Below are positions 43,704 to 53,311 of a stretch of DNA of 64,000 nucleotides, piece by piece. The notes beneath the pieces were generated by a model. That model had not been told where the DNA came from. It did no database searches and saw nothing but the letters and a program-made list of their open reading frames with translations. How positions within the stretch are numbered: the stretch's first letter is position 1; each line of letters begins with the position of its first letter. A program made the translations under genes and the position numbers. Source of the stretch: Gordonia asplenii (lineage in GTDB: Bacteria; Actinomycetota; Actinomycetes; Mycobacteriales; Mycobacteriaceae); assembly GCF_012933505.1 (NCBI RefSeq), contig NZ_JABBNB010000001.1:476979-540978 (forward strand), written 5' to 3'.

Positions 43704-44462
43704 ATGAAAGTGTTCACCAGCGCGGCCGACGCCGTCGGCGACGTCCCGTCCGGCGCATCGATCGCGGTCGGCGGTTTCGGTCTCTGCGGAATACCCGATC
43801 GGCTGATCGAGGCTCTCGCAGCGTCGGCCGTCAGCGGACTGTCGGTGTTCTCCAACAACTGTGGCATCGACGACGTCGGCCTGGGAATTCTGTTGCAGCT
43901 CAGGAAGATCAGCCGAGTCACGGCGTCGTATGTCGGTGAGAACAAGGAGTTCGCTCGACAGTATCTGTCCGGTGAGCTGGAGGTCGAACTGACGCCGCAG
44001 GGCACGCTCGCCGAACGGCTGCGCGCGGGCGGTTGCGGCATTCCCGCCTTCTTCACGCCGGCCGGCGTCGGCACACCGGTCGCCGACGGTGGCATGCCGT
44101 GGCGCTACGACGCCGACGGCTCGGTGCGGGTGGCCTCGCCCGCCAAGGAGACACGGGAATTCGGGGGCGCGACGTATGTGCTGGAAACGGGCATCACCGC
44201 CGACTACGCGCTCGTTCACGCAGTGAAAGGCGACACCGAGGGCAACCTGGTCTTCAACAAGACCGCGATGAACTTCAACCCACTGGCCGCGATGGCAGGC
44301 GCGATCACCATCGCCCAGGTGGAAGAGCTCGTCGAGCCGGGGGAGATCGACCCCGCCGAGGTGCATCTGCCCGGCGTGTTCGTCCAGCGGATCGTCCACA
44401 CCGGACCGCAGACCAAGAAGATCGAAAAGCGCACCGTCCGAACCGAAGGAGCATCGGCATGA
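43704..44462 (+). CDS. scoA: 3-oxoacid CoA-transferase subunit A
   Basis: 252 residues of class I CoA-transferase alpha subunits. [13 protein letters not shown] near residue 24 and [19 protein letters not shown] are the conserved CoA-transferase patterns. It transfers CoA from succinyl-CoA to a 3-oxoacid (acetoacetate) or to 3-oxoadipate (PcaI); the IclR neighbour leaves both open. The ATG at 43704 follows GAGGGAGCGG. The stop overlaps the subunit B start (ATGA, 44459-44462). Confidence 0.92.
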   Translation: MKVFTSAADAVGDVPSGASIAVGGFGLCGIPDRLIEALAASAVSGLSVFSNNCGIDDVGLGILLQLRKISRVTASYVGENKEFARQYLSGELEVELTPQGTLAERLRAGGCGIPAFFTPAGVGTPVADGGMPWRYDADGSVRVASPAKETREFGGATYVLETGITADYALVHAVKGDTEGNLVFNKTAMNFNPLAAMAGAITIAQVEELVEPGEIDPAEVHLPGVFVQRIVHTGPQTKKIEKRTVRTEGASA

Positions 44463-45112
44463 CCGAGACACTCACCAAGCGGGGCTGGACCCGTGATCAG
44501 ATGGCCGCTCGCGCCGCCGCGGAGATGGTCGACGGCGCGTACGTCAACCTCGGCATCGGACTGCCCACGCTCATTCCGGCGCATCTGCCACCCGGCGTGC
44601 GGGTCATCCTCCATTCGGAGAACGGCATCCTGGGCACCGGCGACTATCCGATCGACTCCGACGTCGACCCCGACCTGATCAACGCGGGCAAGGAGACCGT
44701 CACGGTCAACCCGGGTGCGGCCTTCTTCGACTCGGCGTTGTCGTTCGGCATGATCCGCGGCGGTCACATCGCCACCGCGGTGCTGGGCGGCATGCAGGTC
44801 TCGCGGTCCGGCGACCTCGCGAACTGGATGGTCCCCGGCAAGATGGTCAAAGGCATGGGCGGGGCGATGGACCTGGTACACGGCGCGTCGCGGGTGATCG
44901 TGCTGATGGAACACACCGACCGGTCCGGAGCGCCGAAGATCGTCGACGAGTGCTCGCTGCCACTGACCGGCAAAGGTGTGGTCGATCGCATCATCACCGA
45001 CCTCGCGGTCATCGACGTCGTCGGCGACGGTGTACTTGCGTTACGCGAACTCGCGCCCGGCGTCAGCGTCGACGACGTAGTGGCCGCTACGGGCACGACG
45101 CTGCGGGTCTGA
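44459..45112 (+). CDS. scoB: 3-oxoacid CoA-transferase subunit B
   Basis: 217 residues of the beta subunit. The catalytic Glu is in HSENGILG at about residues 51-58, after [34 protein letters not shown] and a C-terminal AVIDVV close the conserved core. It forms the active alpha/beta enzyme with the coupled upstream subunit. Confidence 0.93.
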   Translation: MTETLTKRGWTRDQMAARAAAEMVDGAYVNLGIGLPTLIPAHLPPGVRVILHSENGILGTGDYPIDSDVDPDLINAGKETVTVNPGAAFFDSALSFGMIRGGHIATAVLGGMQVSRSGDLANWMVPGKMVKGMGGAMDLVHGASRVIVLMEHTDRSGAPKIVDECSLPLTGKGVVDRIITDLAVIDVVGDGVLALRELAPGVSVDDVVAATGTTLRV

Positions 45113-45140
45113 CTCTTACTGCGGTCATCGCCTCCTGCCA

Positions 45141-46052
45141 TCACCCGTCGCGCGCCGCCGAGTCGCGGCGCGCGATGCGGATGAGGTCGCCGGCCGGCCC
45201 GGCGACCTGCTTGGGCGGGCGCCACACGGCTCGCAATGATCGGCGCAGGTCCAGCCCTTCGATGTCGACGACGCGAAGTGAGCCGGCGTCCACGTGGTCG
45301 GCGACGGCGAGGGTGCTGAGAACGGCCGGACCCATGCCGGATTCGACGGCGGTGCGGATCGCGGCGCTGCTGCCGAGTTCGAGGAGGGGATCGGCCCGGT
45401 CGTAGGCGGCGAGCGCGACGTCGAGCGTGGTCCTCGTACCCGATCCGGGCTCACGGACCAACAGGGGAGTCGCGGCGAGTTCCGCAGCGTCGACGGGACG
45501 TCGTCGGCGCGTCCACGGATGCTGCGGCGGTACGACGACGACCAGCCGGTCGCGGGCGACGGTGATGTTGTGCAGAGTCTTGGGCACCGACGGCGACTCG
45601 ATGAACCCGACGTCGTAGTCCTGCGACTCGACTCTCGTCACCACGGCCGTGGAATTCTGCACCTGCAGGTGAATCGTGACGTCGGGGTGGAGTGTGCGGA
45701 ACTCGCCGAGCCAGCGCGGCATCAGATGTTCGGCCACCGTCAAAGAGGCCCCGACGGTCAGTTCGGCGGCGCGGCTGGACTGCAGGCCGTCGGCCACCCG
45801 CAACAGACTCTCGGCGTCGCCGACGATCTGCCGCGCCCAGTGCACGATCATGGTGCCTTGCGCGGTCAGCTTGGACCCGGCGGTAGTGCGTTGCAGCAAC
45901 GTCACGCCGAGCTGGCGTTCCAGTCTGCCCAGCGCGCGGCTCGCGTTGGGCTGCGCCATCGACAGGGTCCGCGCCGCAGCGCTCAGGCTGCCGTGATCAT
46001 CGACGGCGACCAGCAGTTCCAGCGCGGCGAGGTCGAGCGAGCGCAGAGTCAT
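45141..46052 (-). CDS. LysR-family regulator (divergent from YeiH-type exporter)
   Basis: 303 residues from ATG 46052. N-terminal HTH LSAAARTLSMAQPNASRALGRLERQLG at about residues 21-47, followed by the LysR effector-binding domain (ELTVGASLTVAEHLMPRWLGEF onward). It is divergent from a YeiH-type gene, an association common in bacteria (YeiE/YeiH), so it probably controls that exporter. The 107-base gap contains several CATAT-type inverted repeats. Confidence 0.92.
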   Translation of the reverse strand: MTLRSLDLAALELLVAVDDHGSLSAAARTLSMAQPNASRALGRLERQLGVTLLQRTTAGSKLTAQGTMIVHWARQIVGDAESLLRVADGLQSSRAAELTVGASLTVAEHLMPRWLGEFRTLHPDVTIHLQVQNSTAVVTRVESQDYDVGFIESPSVPKTLHNITVARDRLVVVVPPQHPWTRRRRPVDAAELAATPLLVREPGSGTRTTLDVALAAYDRADPLLELGSSAAIRTAVESGMGPAVLSTLAVADHVDAGSLRVVDIEGLDLRRSLRAVWRPPKQVAGPAGDLIRIARRDSAARDG

Positions 46053-46097
46053 ATCCAGACCATATATCCCGATTGCATGGACCGGACATGCACTTTT

Positions 46098-46113
46098 GAT
46101 ATGGCGACATATC
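46098..46113. promoter_or_regulatory. LysR-type inverted repeat
   Basis: GATATG-GCGA-CATATC is a perfect inverted repeat in the LysR/YeiH divergent promoter. Related CATATC and CATATAT half-sites occur at 46050-46067 near the LysR start, as expected for recognition and activation sites. Confidence 0.55.
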
Positions 46114-46159
46114 CAGAACACGTCTTCTGCGCAAGCTGTGTCCCGGCGATGGTTGATAC

Positions 46160-47188
46160 ATGACCGACATGCTCTCCACCCCGATCTCCGCGAAGCGCGC
46201 CGCCGGCCGAGTCGCTCCCGGCCTGCTGCTGTGCGCAGCGGCGACCGCCGCGGCGATGGCGGTCAATCAGCTGCTCCCGACGGTCAGCCCGCTGTTGATC
46301 GCGATCCTGCTCGGCGCGGTCGCCGCGAACGTCTGGTCCGTCCCGCAGCGGCTGCAGCCGGGAATCGCGTTCTCGGCCAAGAAGCTGCTGCGGCTGGGCG
46401 TCGCGCTGCTCGGCCTGCAATTGGTCCTGGGCGACGTCATCGGGCTGGGCTGGGGGATGATCGTCGTCGTGGTGGCGATCGTCGGGCTCGGTATCGCCGG
46501 AACCATGTTCGTCGGAAAGCTGATGGGCATCGGATTCACCCAACGTGTGCTCATTGCGTGTGGATTCTCCATCTGCGGCGCCGCCGCGGTCGCGGCGACC
46601 GACGGCGTGATCGACGCCGATGACGAGGAAGTCGCGACCTCCGTTGCACTCGTGGTCATCTTCGGGACGCTGATGATTCCGGCGATCCCCCTGGCCGCGC
46701 ACGCATTGGGTCTGTCCGAATCGATGGCGGGCTTGTGGGCCGGCGGCTCGATTCACGAGGTCGCGCAGGTCGTCGCGGCCGGTGGCGCGATCGGCACCAC
46801 GGCGCTCGGTGTCGCGGTGATCGTCAAGCTCGCCCGAGTGATGATGCTTGCGCCGGTCATGGCTGTCCTCAGCATCCGCCAACGCAGGCACATCGCCGCG
46901 ACGCAGTCGGACGCGCAGGTCACCCGCCCGCCGCTGATTCCGCTGTTCGTCGTCGGATTCATCGCGATGATGCTGCTGCGCTCGACGTCGATCCTGCCGC
47001 ACGAGGTGATCGTGGTCGGCAAAATCGCGCAGACCGCGTTGCTGACCGCGGCGATGTTCGCACTCGGCCTGGGCATCCGGATCGCCGCGCTGCGCACGGT
47101 CGGGATGAAGCCGGTCATCCTGGCGACGCTGGCGACCGTGTGGGTATCGGGTATCGCCCTGGTCGGCGTGCTGGTGGCGGGGCACTAG
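46160..47188 (+). CDS. YeiH/UPF0324-family putative sulfonate/sulfate exporter
   Basis: 342 residues with about ten membrane helices and the conserved UPF0324 segments AKKLLRLGVALLGLQL, CGFSICGAAAVAATDGVI and LWAGGSIHEVAQVVAAG. The family is annotated as putative sulfate (or sulfur-compound) exporter; the substrate is not settled. The ATG at 46160 is used. A strong terminator follows 22 bases after the stop. Confidence 0.9.
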   Translation: MTDMLSTPISAKRAAGRVAPGLLLCAAATAAAMAVNQLLPTVSPLLIAILLGAVAANVWSVPQRLQPGIAFSAKKLLRLGVALLGLQLVLGDVIGLGWGMIVVVVAIVGLGIAGTMFVGKLMGIGFTQRVLIACGFSICGAAAVAATDGVIDADDEEVATSVALVVIFGTLMIPAIPLAAHALGLSESMAGLWAGGSIHEVAQVVAAGGAIGTTALGVAVIVKLARVMMLAPVMAVLSIRQRRHIAATQSDAQVTRPPLIPLFVVGFIAMMLLRSTSILPHEVIVVGKIAQTALLTAAMFALGLGIRIAALRTVGMKPVILATLATVWVSGIALVGVLVAGH

Positions 47189-47209
47189 ACCTCGGCAGTC
47201 GGACTGCTG

Positions 47210-47257
47210 ACTCACGGTCGACACCGAACTCCCGGTGTTGACCGTGAGTTTTCTGTT
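47210..47257 (+). terminator. Rho-independent terminator after YeiH-type gene
   Basis: Stem ACTCACGGTCGACACCG with CGGTGTTGACCGTGAGT (one G-T pair), a six-base loop, then TTTTCTGTT. A classic intrinsic terminator for the plus-strand gene. Confidence 0.85.
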
Positions 47258-47330
47258 AGGTGGGCGGGGTGGGCGCTCGGTCGGAGGGACTGTTGTCGCA
47301 GGCTGTACGTGCGGAGGGGGTTCGGGGTGC

Positions 47331-47399
47331 GTTGGGTTCTTCGTCTCGCCAGCCCCTCGTTACACCGAAGCTCGTTCCTCGCTTCGGCACTCGGGGAGC
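47331..47399 (-). repeat. Dispersed intergenic repeat, copy 3
   Basis: Nearly identical over 69 bases to the copy at 4259-4327, differing at one or two positions (GTCTCGCC versus GTCTCACC). It lies just downstream of the LacI gene, again at the 3' end of a minus-strand gene. Confidence 0.85.
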
Positions 47400-47438
47400 G
47401 AGGTGGGAGGAGCGAAGTGGGGACCGCCCGAGCCGCCG

Positions 47439-48443
47439 TCAGCCGGTACTCGCCCGCACCACCAGCGTCGGCTGGAACATGATGTTCTCCGGGGGGCGGC
47501 GCGATCCGGCGTCGACCGCCGCGAGCAGCAGATCCACCGCTGTCGACCCGATCCGGGCGGTCGGCTGCCGCACCGACGTCAGCGCCACGACGGCAGAGGC
47601 CGCGAAGTCGATGTCGTCGTAGCCGACGAGTGCGACGTCGTCGGGAACACGGACATCACCGAGCATCGTCAGAGCCTGCAGCATCCCCATCGCGAGCAGA
47701 TCGTTGGCGCAGAACACCGCGTCGGGGCGGTCCGCGGGGTCTCGTCGCTGCACCCGTTCCCCGACGGCGCGCCCGGCCAGCACCGACAGCGCGGGCGTCT
47801 CGATGATCTCCAGCGAGGCATCGGTGACGTCGTCGACCGCGGCCCGCGCGCCGAGCAGGCGGTCGTGGACCTGCCGCAACGACGCCGGTCCGCCGACGAA
47901 GGCGATCCGGCGTCGACCGGCACTCAACAGATGGTCGACGGCGAGCCGACCGCCGGCGACGTCGTCGACGGCCACCGAGTCGAATCCGGTCCCGCTGCCG
48001 TCACGGTCGACGAGCACGACGGGGGTGCCGCGGTCGCGGATGACCGCGAGTCGGTCGAGGTCGTCGCCGACTGGTGAGACGAGCAACCCGAAGACCCGCT
48101 GTTCGTCGAACGCGTCGACGTAGCTGCGCTCGCGGGCGGGGTCGTCGTCGGAGGTGCCGAGCAGCACGGTCAGGTCATGCTCGGCGGCCCGACGCTCGGC
48201 GGCCCGGGCGATGTCGGTGAAGAACGGGTTGCCGACGTCGAGGACCACGAGTCCGACGCTGCGGGAGCGTCCGGCGCGCAATTGTCGTGCGGCGTCGTTG
48301 CGCACGAAACCCAGCTCGTCGATCGCCGCCTGTACCCGGGCGACCGTCGACTCGGCGACCTTGCCGGGGGAGTTCAGTACGTTAGACACCGTGCCGACCG
48401 ACACTCCGGCCGCCGCGGCCACTTCACGCATGCTCACACCCAT
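47439..48443 (-). CDS. LacI-family repressor of rhamnose genes
   Basis: 334 residues. N-terminal HTH MREVAAAAGVSVGTVSNVLN at about residues 5-24 and the hinge RAGRSRSVGLVVLDVGNPFF. A periplasmic-binding-protein-like sugar domain follows (PDDVALVGYDDIDFAASA). It lies 35 bases after the lactate dehydrogenase in the rhamnose operon. The palindromes with core TGAAACGTTTCA at 54516 and 56344 are typical LacI-family operators and its probable targets; the inducer would be rhamnose or an intermediate. Confidence 0.9.
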   Translation of the reverse strand: MGVSMREVAAAAGVSVGTVSNVLNSPGKVAESTVARVQAAIDELGFVRNDAARQLRAGRSRSVGLVVLDVGNPFFTDIARAAERRAAEHDLTVLLGTSDDDPARERSYVDAFDEQRVFGLLVSPVGDDLDRLAVIRDRGTPVVLVDRDGSGTGFDSVAVDDVAGGRLAVDHLLSAGRRRIAFVGGPASLRQVHDRLLGARAAVDDVTDASLEIIETPALSVLAGRAVGERVQRRDPADRPDAVFCANDLLAMGMLQALTMLGDVRVPDDVALVGYDDIDFAASAVVALTSVRQPTARIGSTAVDLLLAAVDAGSRRPPENIMFQPTLVVRASTG

Positions 48444-48478
48444 GCACCCATCTCAGCAGATGCACTCGACGGCGCGGC

Positions 48479-49714
48479 TCAGGCGCGTGGGCGCGGCACC
48501 AATCGGGTCAACTGGGTGACGTGCGAGGGATTGAGTTCGTCGAGCGATGCGACGCCGAGCAGTCGCATCGTGCGTTCGATCTGCTCGCGCAGAATGGTCA
48601 CCGCACGTTCGACACCCTGTTCGCCCCCGGCCATCAGGCCGTACAGATAGGCGCGGCCGATGAGCGTGAAGCGTGCCCCGAGGGCGATCGACGCGACGAT
48701 GTCGGCACCGGACATGATGCCGGTGTCGGTGATGATCTCGGCCTGTTCGCCCAGTTCGGCCGCGACCGAGGGCAACAGGTGAAAGGGTATCGGGGCCCGA
48801 TCCAGTTGGCGCCCACCGTGATTGGACAGCACGAGACCGTCGGCGCCGACGTCGACGACCGCCTTGGCGTCGTCGAGGGTCTGGATCCCTTTGACGACCA
48901 GCTTGCCCGGCCACTGCGACTTGATCCACGCGAGGTCGTCGAAGGTGACCGTCGGATCGAACATGGTGTCGAGCAGTTCGGCGACGGTACCCGACCATCG
49001 GTCGAGTGAGGCGAAGGCGAGCGGTTCGGTGGTCAGGAAGTCGATCCACCACGCGGGGCGCGGAATGGCGTTGAGCACCGTCTTGGCGGTCAGCGCCGGC
49101 GGGATCGACATCCCGTTGCGCTTGTCGCGCAGCCGAGCACCGGCGACGGGGACGTCGACGGTGACCAGCAGCGTGTCGAAACCGGCCGCGGCGGCTCGCT
49201 CGACGAGCGCCATCGACCGGTCCCGGTCCTTCCACATGTACAACTGAAACCAGTTGCGGCCGTCCGGGTTTGCCGCCTTGACGTCCTCGATCGACGCCGT
49301 GCCCATGGTCGACAGGGAGAACGGGATGACCGAGCGCGCGGCGACCTGCGCGCCCGCGTATTCGCCCTCGGTCTGCATCATCCGGGTGAAGCCGGTCGGG
49401 GCGATGCCGAAGGGGAGTTCAGACCGACCGCCCAGGATGGTGCAACTGGTGTCGACCTTGGCGACGTCGCGCAGGATCGCCGGGTGAAATTCGATGTCGC
49501 GGAACGCCTGTCGGGCGCGTTCGAGCGACAGTTCCAGCTCGGCGGAACCGTCGGTGTAGTCGAAGGCGGCCTTGGGGGTGCGCCGCTTGGCGATCGCGCG
49601 GAGATCCTCGATCGTCAGCGCGGCGTTGAGTCGCCGTGTCCGCGCATTGAATTCGGGCCTGCGGAACTGCATGAGGGGAGCGAGGTCGTGAACTCTCGGT
49701 ACGCGGCGTTTCAT
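48479..49714 (-). CDS. lldD: FMN-dependent L-lactate dehydrogenase/alpha-hydroxy acid oxidase
   Basis: 411 residues of the alpha-hydroxy-acid oxidase family. FDYTDGSAE near residue 48, [11 protein letters not shown], the FMN-binding [28 protein letters not shown] and the catalytic His in SNHGGRQLD are visible. [19 protein letters not shown] completes the phosphate site. It oxidises L-lactate to pyruvate at the membrane. Its start overlaps the rhaB stop (49711-49714), so it is a genuine part of the rhamnose operon and consumes the lactate formed there. Confidence 0.93.
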   Translation of the reverse strand: MKRRVPRVHDLAPLMQFRRPEFNARTRRLNAALTIEDLRAIAKRRTPKAAFDYTDGSAELELSLERARQAFRDIEFHPAILRDVAKVDTSCTILGGRSELPFGIAPTGFTRMMQTEGEYAGAQVAARSVIPFSLSTMGTASIEDVKAANPDGRNWFQLYMWKDRDRSMALVERAAAAGFDTLLVTVDVPVAGARLRDKRNGMSIPPALTAKTVLNAIPRPAWWIDFLTTEPLAFASLDRWSGTVAELLDTMFDPTVTFDDLAWIKSQWPGKLVVKGIQTLDDAKAVVDVGADGLVLSNHGGRQLDRAPIPFHLLPSVAAELGEQAEIITDTGIMSGADIVASIALGARFTLIGRAYLYGLMAGGEQGVERAVTILREQIERTMRLLGVASLDELNPSHVTQLTRLVPRPRA

Positions 49715-51219
49715 CGGGAAACCCTTCCTGCCGACATCGACGGCGATGCGCGGCGCGTGGTCGTTGGTAGGTAGATCTGCGGTCCGAATGTGTTCGCGAC
49801 CATAGCGCGGATCGCCGACAGGTCGCCATGGATCAACCCATGTGCCCGGGCGGCGACGGCGACATTGCCCAGCGCGGTGGCCTCGGCGGGGCCGGCGTGG
49901 ACCGGCAGACCGCTGCGATCGGCCGTCAGTTGGCACAGCAGCCGGTTCTGGCTGCCGCCGCCGACGAGATGGATCCGGCGCACCGGCGTGCCGGAGAGTC
50001 GGGAGGCGTCGTGGACGGTCGCGGCGAAGGCGACGGCCAGACTCTCGACGATCGCGCGGACGATCTCCGGACGGGTCAGCGGTCCCGCGAGACCCCGTTC
50101 GGCATACCAGCCGCGGATGCGGCCGGGCATGTCGCCGGGCGCGAGGAAGGCGGGATCGTCGGTGTTGAACACATCGAACGTCGGCACGACGTCGGTCGCC
50201 TGCGCGAGCAGTTCGGCGAGGTCGGCGCGATAGCCGTCGCGTTCGAACTGCCGGATCGTCTCGCTGAGCAGCCACAATCCCATGACGTTGTGCAGGAAGC
50301 GCACGGTGCCGTCGACGCCGGCCTCATTGGTGAAGTTCGCCGCGGCTGCGGCGTCGGAGAGCCGGGGACCGTCCAGTTCGACGCCGACCAGACCCCAGGT
50401 ACCGCAGGAGACATAGGCCGACGACCCGGGATCCATCGGAACGGCGGCGATCGCCGACGCCGTGTCGTGCGACCCGACGGTGGTGACCGCGGGCGCGGCG
50501 TCGATGCCGAAACTCGTTGCGACACCGGGTAACAGCGGCCCCAGGGTGGTCCCGGCGTCGACGACGCCGGGGAACAGGCCGGTGGGCAGCCCCAGCCGGG
50601 TCATCAGTTCGGTGTCCCACCGACCGTCGGTCCGCAGCAGTCCGGTGGTCGAGGCGTTGGTCCGCTCGGTGACCGCGACGCCGGTCAGCCAGTAGTTGAT
50701 CAGATCGGGGATCAGCAGGGCGGCGTCGGCGACGTCGAGTAGCCCGTCGGTGCGCTCGGCGTCGAGCTGGAACAGTGTGGTGAACGGAAGATGCTGTAAT
50801 CCATTGCGGGAGAACAGTTCCCGACGGTCTACTCGGCTGTGCACGGTCGCGACGGCGTCGATTGCGCGGGAATCGCGATAGTGGTGCGGCAGGCCGAGTA
50901 GTCGTCCGCCGCGGAGCAGCCCGTAGTCGACGGCCCAGGAGTCGACGCCCACTCCGACGAGTCGGTCACAGCGTCGAGCGGCCTCGGCGAGACCGGCGCC
51001 GGCCGCGGCGAACAGCCCGGGCAGGTCCCAGTGCAGGGCGGGGCGGTGACCGTTCCACAGCGCCACCGGTTCGTTGGTGAACCGCGCCACCTGAGTCAGT
51101 TCGAGTCGCCCCGGGCCGACGTCGGCGACCATGACCCGCCCGCTGGTCGCGCCGAGGTCGATGGCCGCGACCTGCCCGCCACCGATGGACACCCGAGCCG
51201 ATGAGCTCGCGGGAGTCAT
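49711..51219 (-). CDS. rhaB: Rhamnulokinase
   Basis: 502 residues of the FGGY sugar-kinase family. It starts at ATG 51219 with [18 protein letters not shown], the phosphate-1 motif. [14 protein letters not shown] and the rhamnulokinase-typical [12 protein letters not shown] and [12 protein letters not shown] follow. [19 protein letters not shown] holds the adenosine motif. It phosphorylates L-rhamnulose at O-1. ATGA overlaps couple it to the aldolase/dehydrogenase gene (51216-51219) and to lldD. Confidence 0.95.
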   Translation of the reverse strand: MTPASSSARVSIGGGQVAAIDLGATSGRVMVADVGPGRLELTQVARFTNEPVALWNGHRPALHWDLPGLFAAAGAGLAEAARRCDRLVGVGVDSWAVDYGLLRGGRLLGLPHHYRDSRAIDAVATVHSRVDRRELFSRNGLQHLPFTTLFQLDAERTDGLLDVADAALLIPDLINYWLTGVAVTERTNASTTGLLRTDGRWDTELMTRLGLPTGLFPGVVDAGTTLGPLLPGVATSFGIDAAPAVTTVGSHDTASAIAAVPMDPGSSAYVSCGTWGLVGVELDGPRLSDAAAAANFTNEAGVDGTVRFLHNVMGLWLLSETIRQFERDGYRADLAELLAQATDVVPTFDVFNTDDPAFLAPGDMPGRIRGWYAERGLAGPLTRPEIVRAIVESLAVAFAATVHDASRLSGTPVRRIHLVGGGSQNRLLCQLTADRSGLPVHAGPAEATALGNVAVAARAHGLIHGDLSAIRAMVANTFGPQIYLPTTTRRASPSMSAGRVSR

Positions 51220-53255
51220 CGCAGGAAGGCGGCGGCGACGCCGGCGTCGACCGGTACGTGCAGCCCGGTGGTGTGCGAGAAGTCCGAACTGCATAGCGCG
51301 AACGCGGCGTTGGCGATGTTCTCCGGCAGCACCTCGCGCTTGAGCAGGGTGCGCTGCGCATAGAACTTGCCGAGATCCTGCTCGTCGACGCCGTACACCG
51401 CGGCGCGCTGCGCACCCCAGCCGCCCGCGAAGATGCCCGACCCGCGGACCACCCCGTCGGGGTTGATGCCGTTGACCTTCACGCCGTGCTCGCCGAGTTC
51501 TGCGGCGAGCAGCCGAACCTGATGTGCTTGATCGGCTTTCGTCGCCGAGTAGGCGATGTTGTTCGGTCCGGCGAAGACGGAGTTCTTCGACGAGATGTAG
51601 AGGATGTCGCCGCCGAGGCGCTGATCGATCAGCGCGCGAGCAGCGGCCTGCGACACCAGGAACGAACCGCGAGCCATCACGTTGTGCTGCAGATCCCAGT
51701 CGTCGGCGGTGGTGTCGAGCAGTGACTTCGACAGTGACAGACCGGCGTTGTTGACGACGATGTCGATGCCGCCGAAAGCGAGCACCGTCGCGTCGACCGC
51801 GGCGCGCACCGCGGATTCGTCGGTGACGTCGGCGGCGATGCCGACGGCGACGTCGCAGTCGCCGATCTCCGCGGCGGCGGCCTGCGCCTTGGCGGCGTCG
51901 AGGTCGGCGATGACGACGCAGGCGCCTTCGGCCGCCAGGCGGGCGGCGATCGCCTTACCGATGCCCGACGCCGCGCCGGTGACCAGCGCGATTCGGGTGG
52001 CCAGTGGCTTCGGCTCGGGCATGCGGGCGAGTTTGGCCTCTTCCAATGCCCAATACTCGATGCGGAACTTCTCCGATTCGCCGATCGGCGCGTACCGGGA
52101 CACCCCCTCGGCACCGCGCATCACGTTGATCGCGTTGAGGTAGAACTCGCCGGCGACCCGCGCGGTCTGCTTGTCCTTGCCGTAGCTGAACATTCCGACG
52201 CCCGGAATCAGCACGATCGCCGGGTCGGCCCCGCGGATCGCGGGACTGTCGGGGGTGGCGTGGCGGTCGTAGTACGCCTGGTAGTCCGCGCGGTAGGACT
52301 CGTGGAGTTGGCTCAGCCGCGACTTGCACTCGTCGACGGTGGCGGTCGCCGGAAGGTCGAGCACCAACGGGGAGACCTTGGTGCGCAAGAAGTGGTCGGG
52401 GCAGCTGGTACCGAGTGCGGCCAGGCGCGGGTGCTCGGCGGCCGCGAGGAACTCCAGGACGCGCGGGTCGTCGGTGTAGTGGCCGACCTGCGCCTTGTCG
52501 GTCGACGCCAGGCCGCGCAGGAATGGCGCCAGTGCGGCGGCACGTGCCCGGCGGTCGTCGTCGGGCAGCGGTGCATACCCGTCGAGCGGCGCGCCGAACG
52601 GCTGCGGTCGGGAGTTGGCCGCGAGGTACTTCTCGGCGCTCTGAATGATTTCGAGGGAATTGGCCTGCGCCTCATGGGACGAGTCGCCCCACGCGGTGAT
52701 GCCGTGGCCACCGAGGATGCAGCCGATGGCCTGCGGATTCGCGGCTTTGATCGCGGCGATGTCGAGTCCGAGCTGGAATCCGGGTCGACGCCACGGAACC
52801 CACACGACGCGATCGCCGAAAATGGTGCGGGTCAGTTCCTCCCCGTCGGCGGCGGTCGCGATCGCGATACCCGAGTCGGGATGCAGGTGATCGACGTGGG
52901 CGGCGTCGACGAGTCCGTGCATGGCGGTGTCGATCGACGGTGCGGCTCCGCCCTTGCCGTGCAGACAGTAGTCGAAGGCGGCGACCATCTCGTCCTCGCG
53001 GTCGACGCCGGGGTATACGTCGACGAGCGCGCGCACTCGATCGAGGCGCAGGACGGCCAGGCCGGACTCGGTGAGGGTGCCGAGATCACCGCCGGATCCC
53101 TTGACCCACAACAGGTCTACCGATTCTCCGGTGACCGGGTCGGTGTCTGATCCCTTCGCGGAGGTGTTGCCGCCCGCGTAGTTGGTGTTCTTCGGGTCGC
53201 GGCCGAGGTGATTGGAGCGGGCGATGAGCGCCGCGACGGTGTCATGGGTGGTCAT
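51216..53255 (-). CDS. Bifunctional rhamnulose-1-phosphate aldolase/lactaldehyde dehydrogenase (RhaEW type)
   Basis: 679 residues. Residues 1-400 are a class II aldolase domain: NYAGGNTSAKG, KGSGGDLGT, and metal His in DAAHVDHLHPDSGIA and GGHGITAWGD. Residues 420-679 are an SDR domain: VTGAASGIGKAIAARL, NNAGLSLS, YSATK and a C-terminal [13 protein letters not shown]. The fusion cleaves rhamnulose-1-phosphate to DHAP and L-lactaldehyde, then oxidises the aldehyde to L-lactate. The start is ATG 53255. Confidence 0.94.
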   Translation of the reverse strand: MTTHDTVAALIARSNHLGRDPKNTNYAGGNTSAKGSDTDPVTGESVDLLWVKGSGGDLGTLTESGLAVLRLDRVRALVDVYPGVDREDEMVAAFDYCLHGKGGAAPSIDTAMHGLVDAAHVDHLHPDSGIAIATAADGEELTRTIFGDRVVWVPWRRPGFQLGLDIAAIKAANPQAIGCILGGHGITAWGDSSHEAQANSLEIIQSAEKYLAANSRPQPFGAPLDGYAPLPDDDRRARAAALAPFLRGLASTDKAQVGHYTDDPRVLEFLAAAEHPRLAALGTSCPDHFLRTKVSPLVLDLPATATVDECKSRLSQLHESYRADYQAYYDRHATPDSPAIRGADPAIVLIPGVGMFSYGKDKQTARVAGEFYLNAINVMRGAEGVSRYAPIGESEKFRIEYWALEEAKLARMPEPKPLATRIALVTGAASGIGKAIAARLAAEGACVVIADLDAAKAQAAAAEIGDCDVAVGIAADVTDESAVRAAVDATVLAFGGIDIVVNNAGLSLSKSLLDTTADDWDLQHNVMARGSFLVSQAAARALIDQRLGGDILYISSKNSVFAGPNNIAYSATKADQAHQVRLLAAELGEHGVKVNGINPDGVVRGSGIFAGGWGAQRAAVYGVDEQDLGKFYAQRTLLKREVLPENIANAAFALCSSDFSHTTGLHVPVDAGVAAAFLR

Positions 53256-53311
53256 GTATTTCTCCGGTGGAGTCGGTGGTGGTGGTGAAGATCTGGATGA
53301 CGAGGGAAAGC

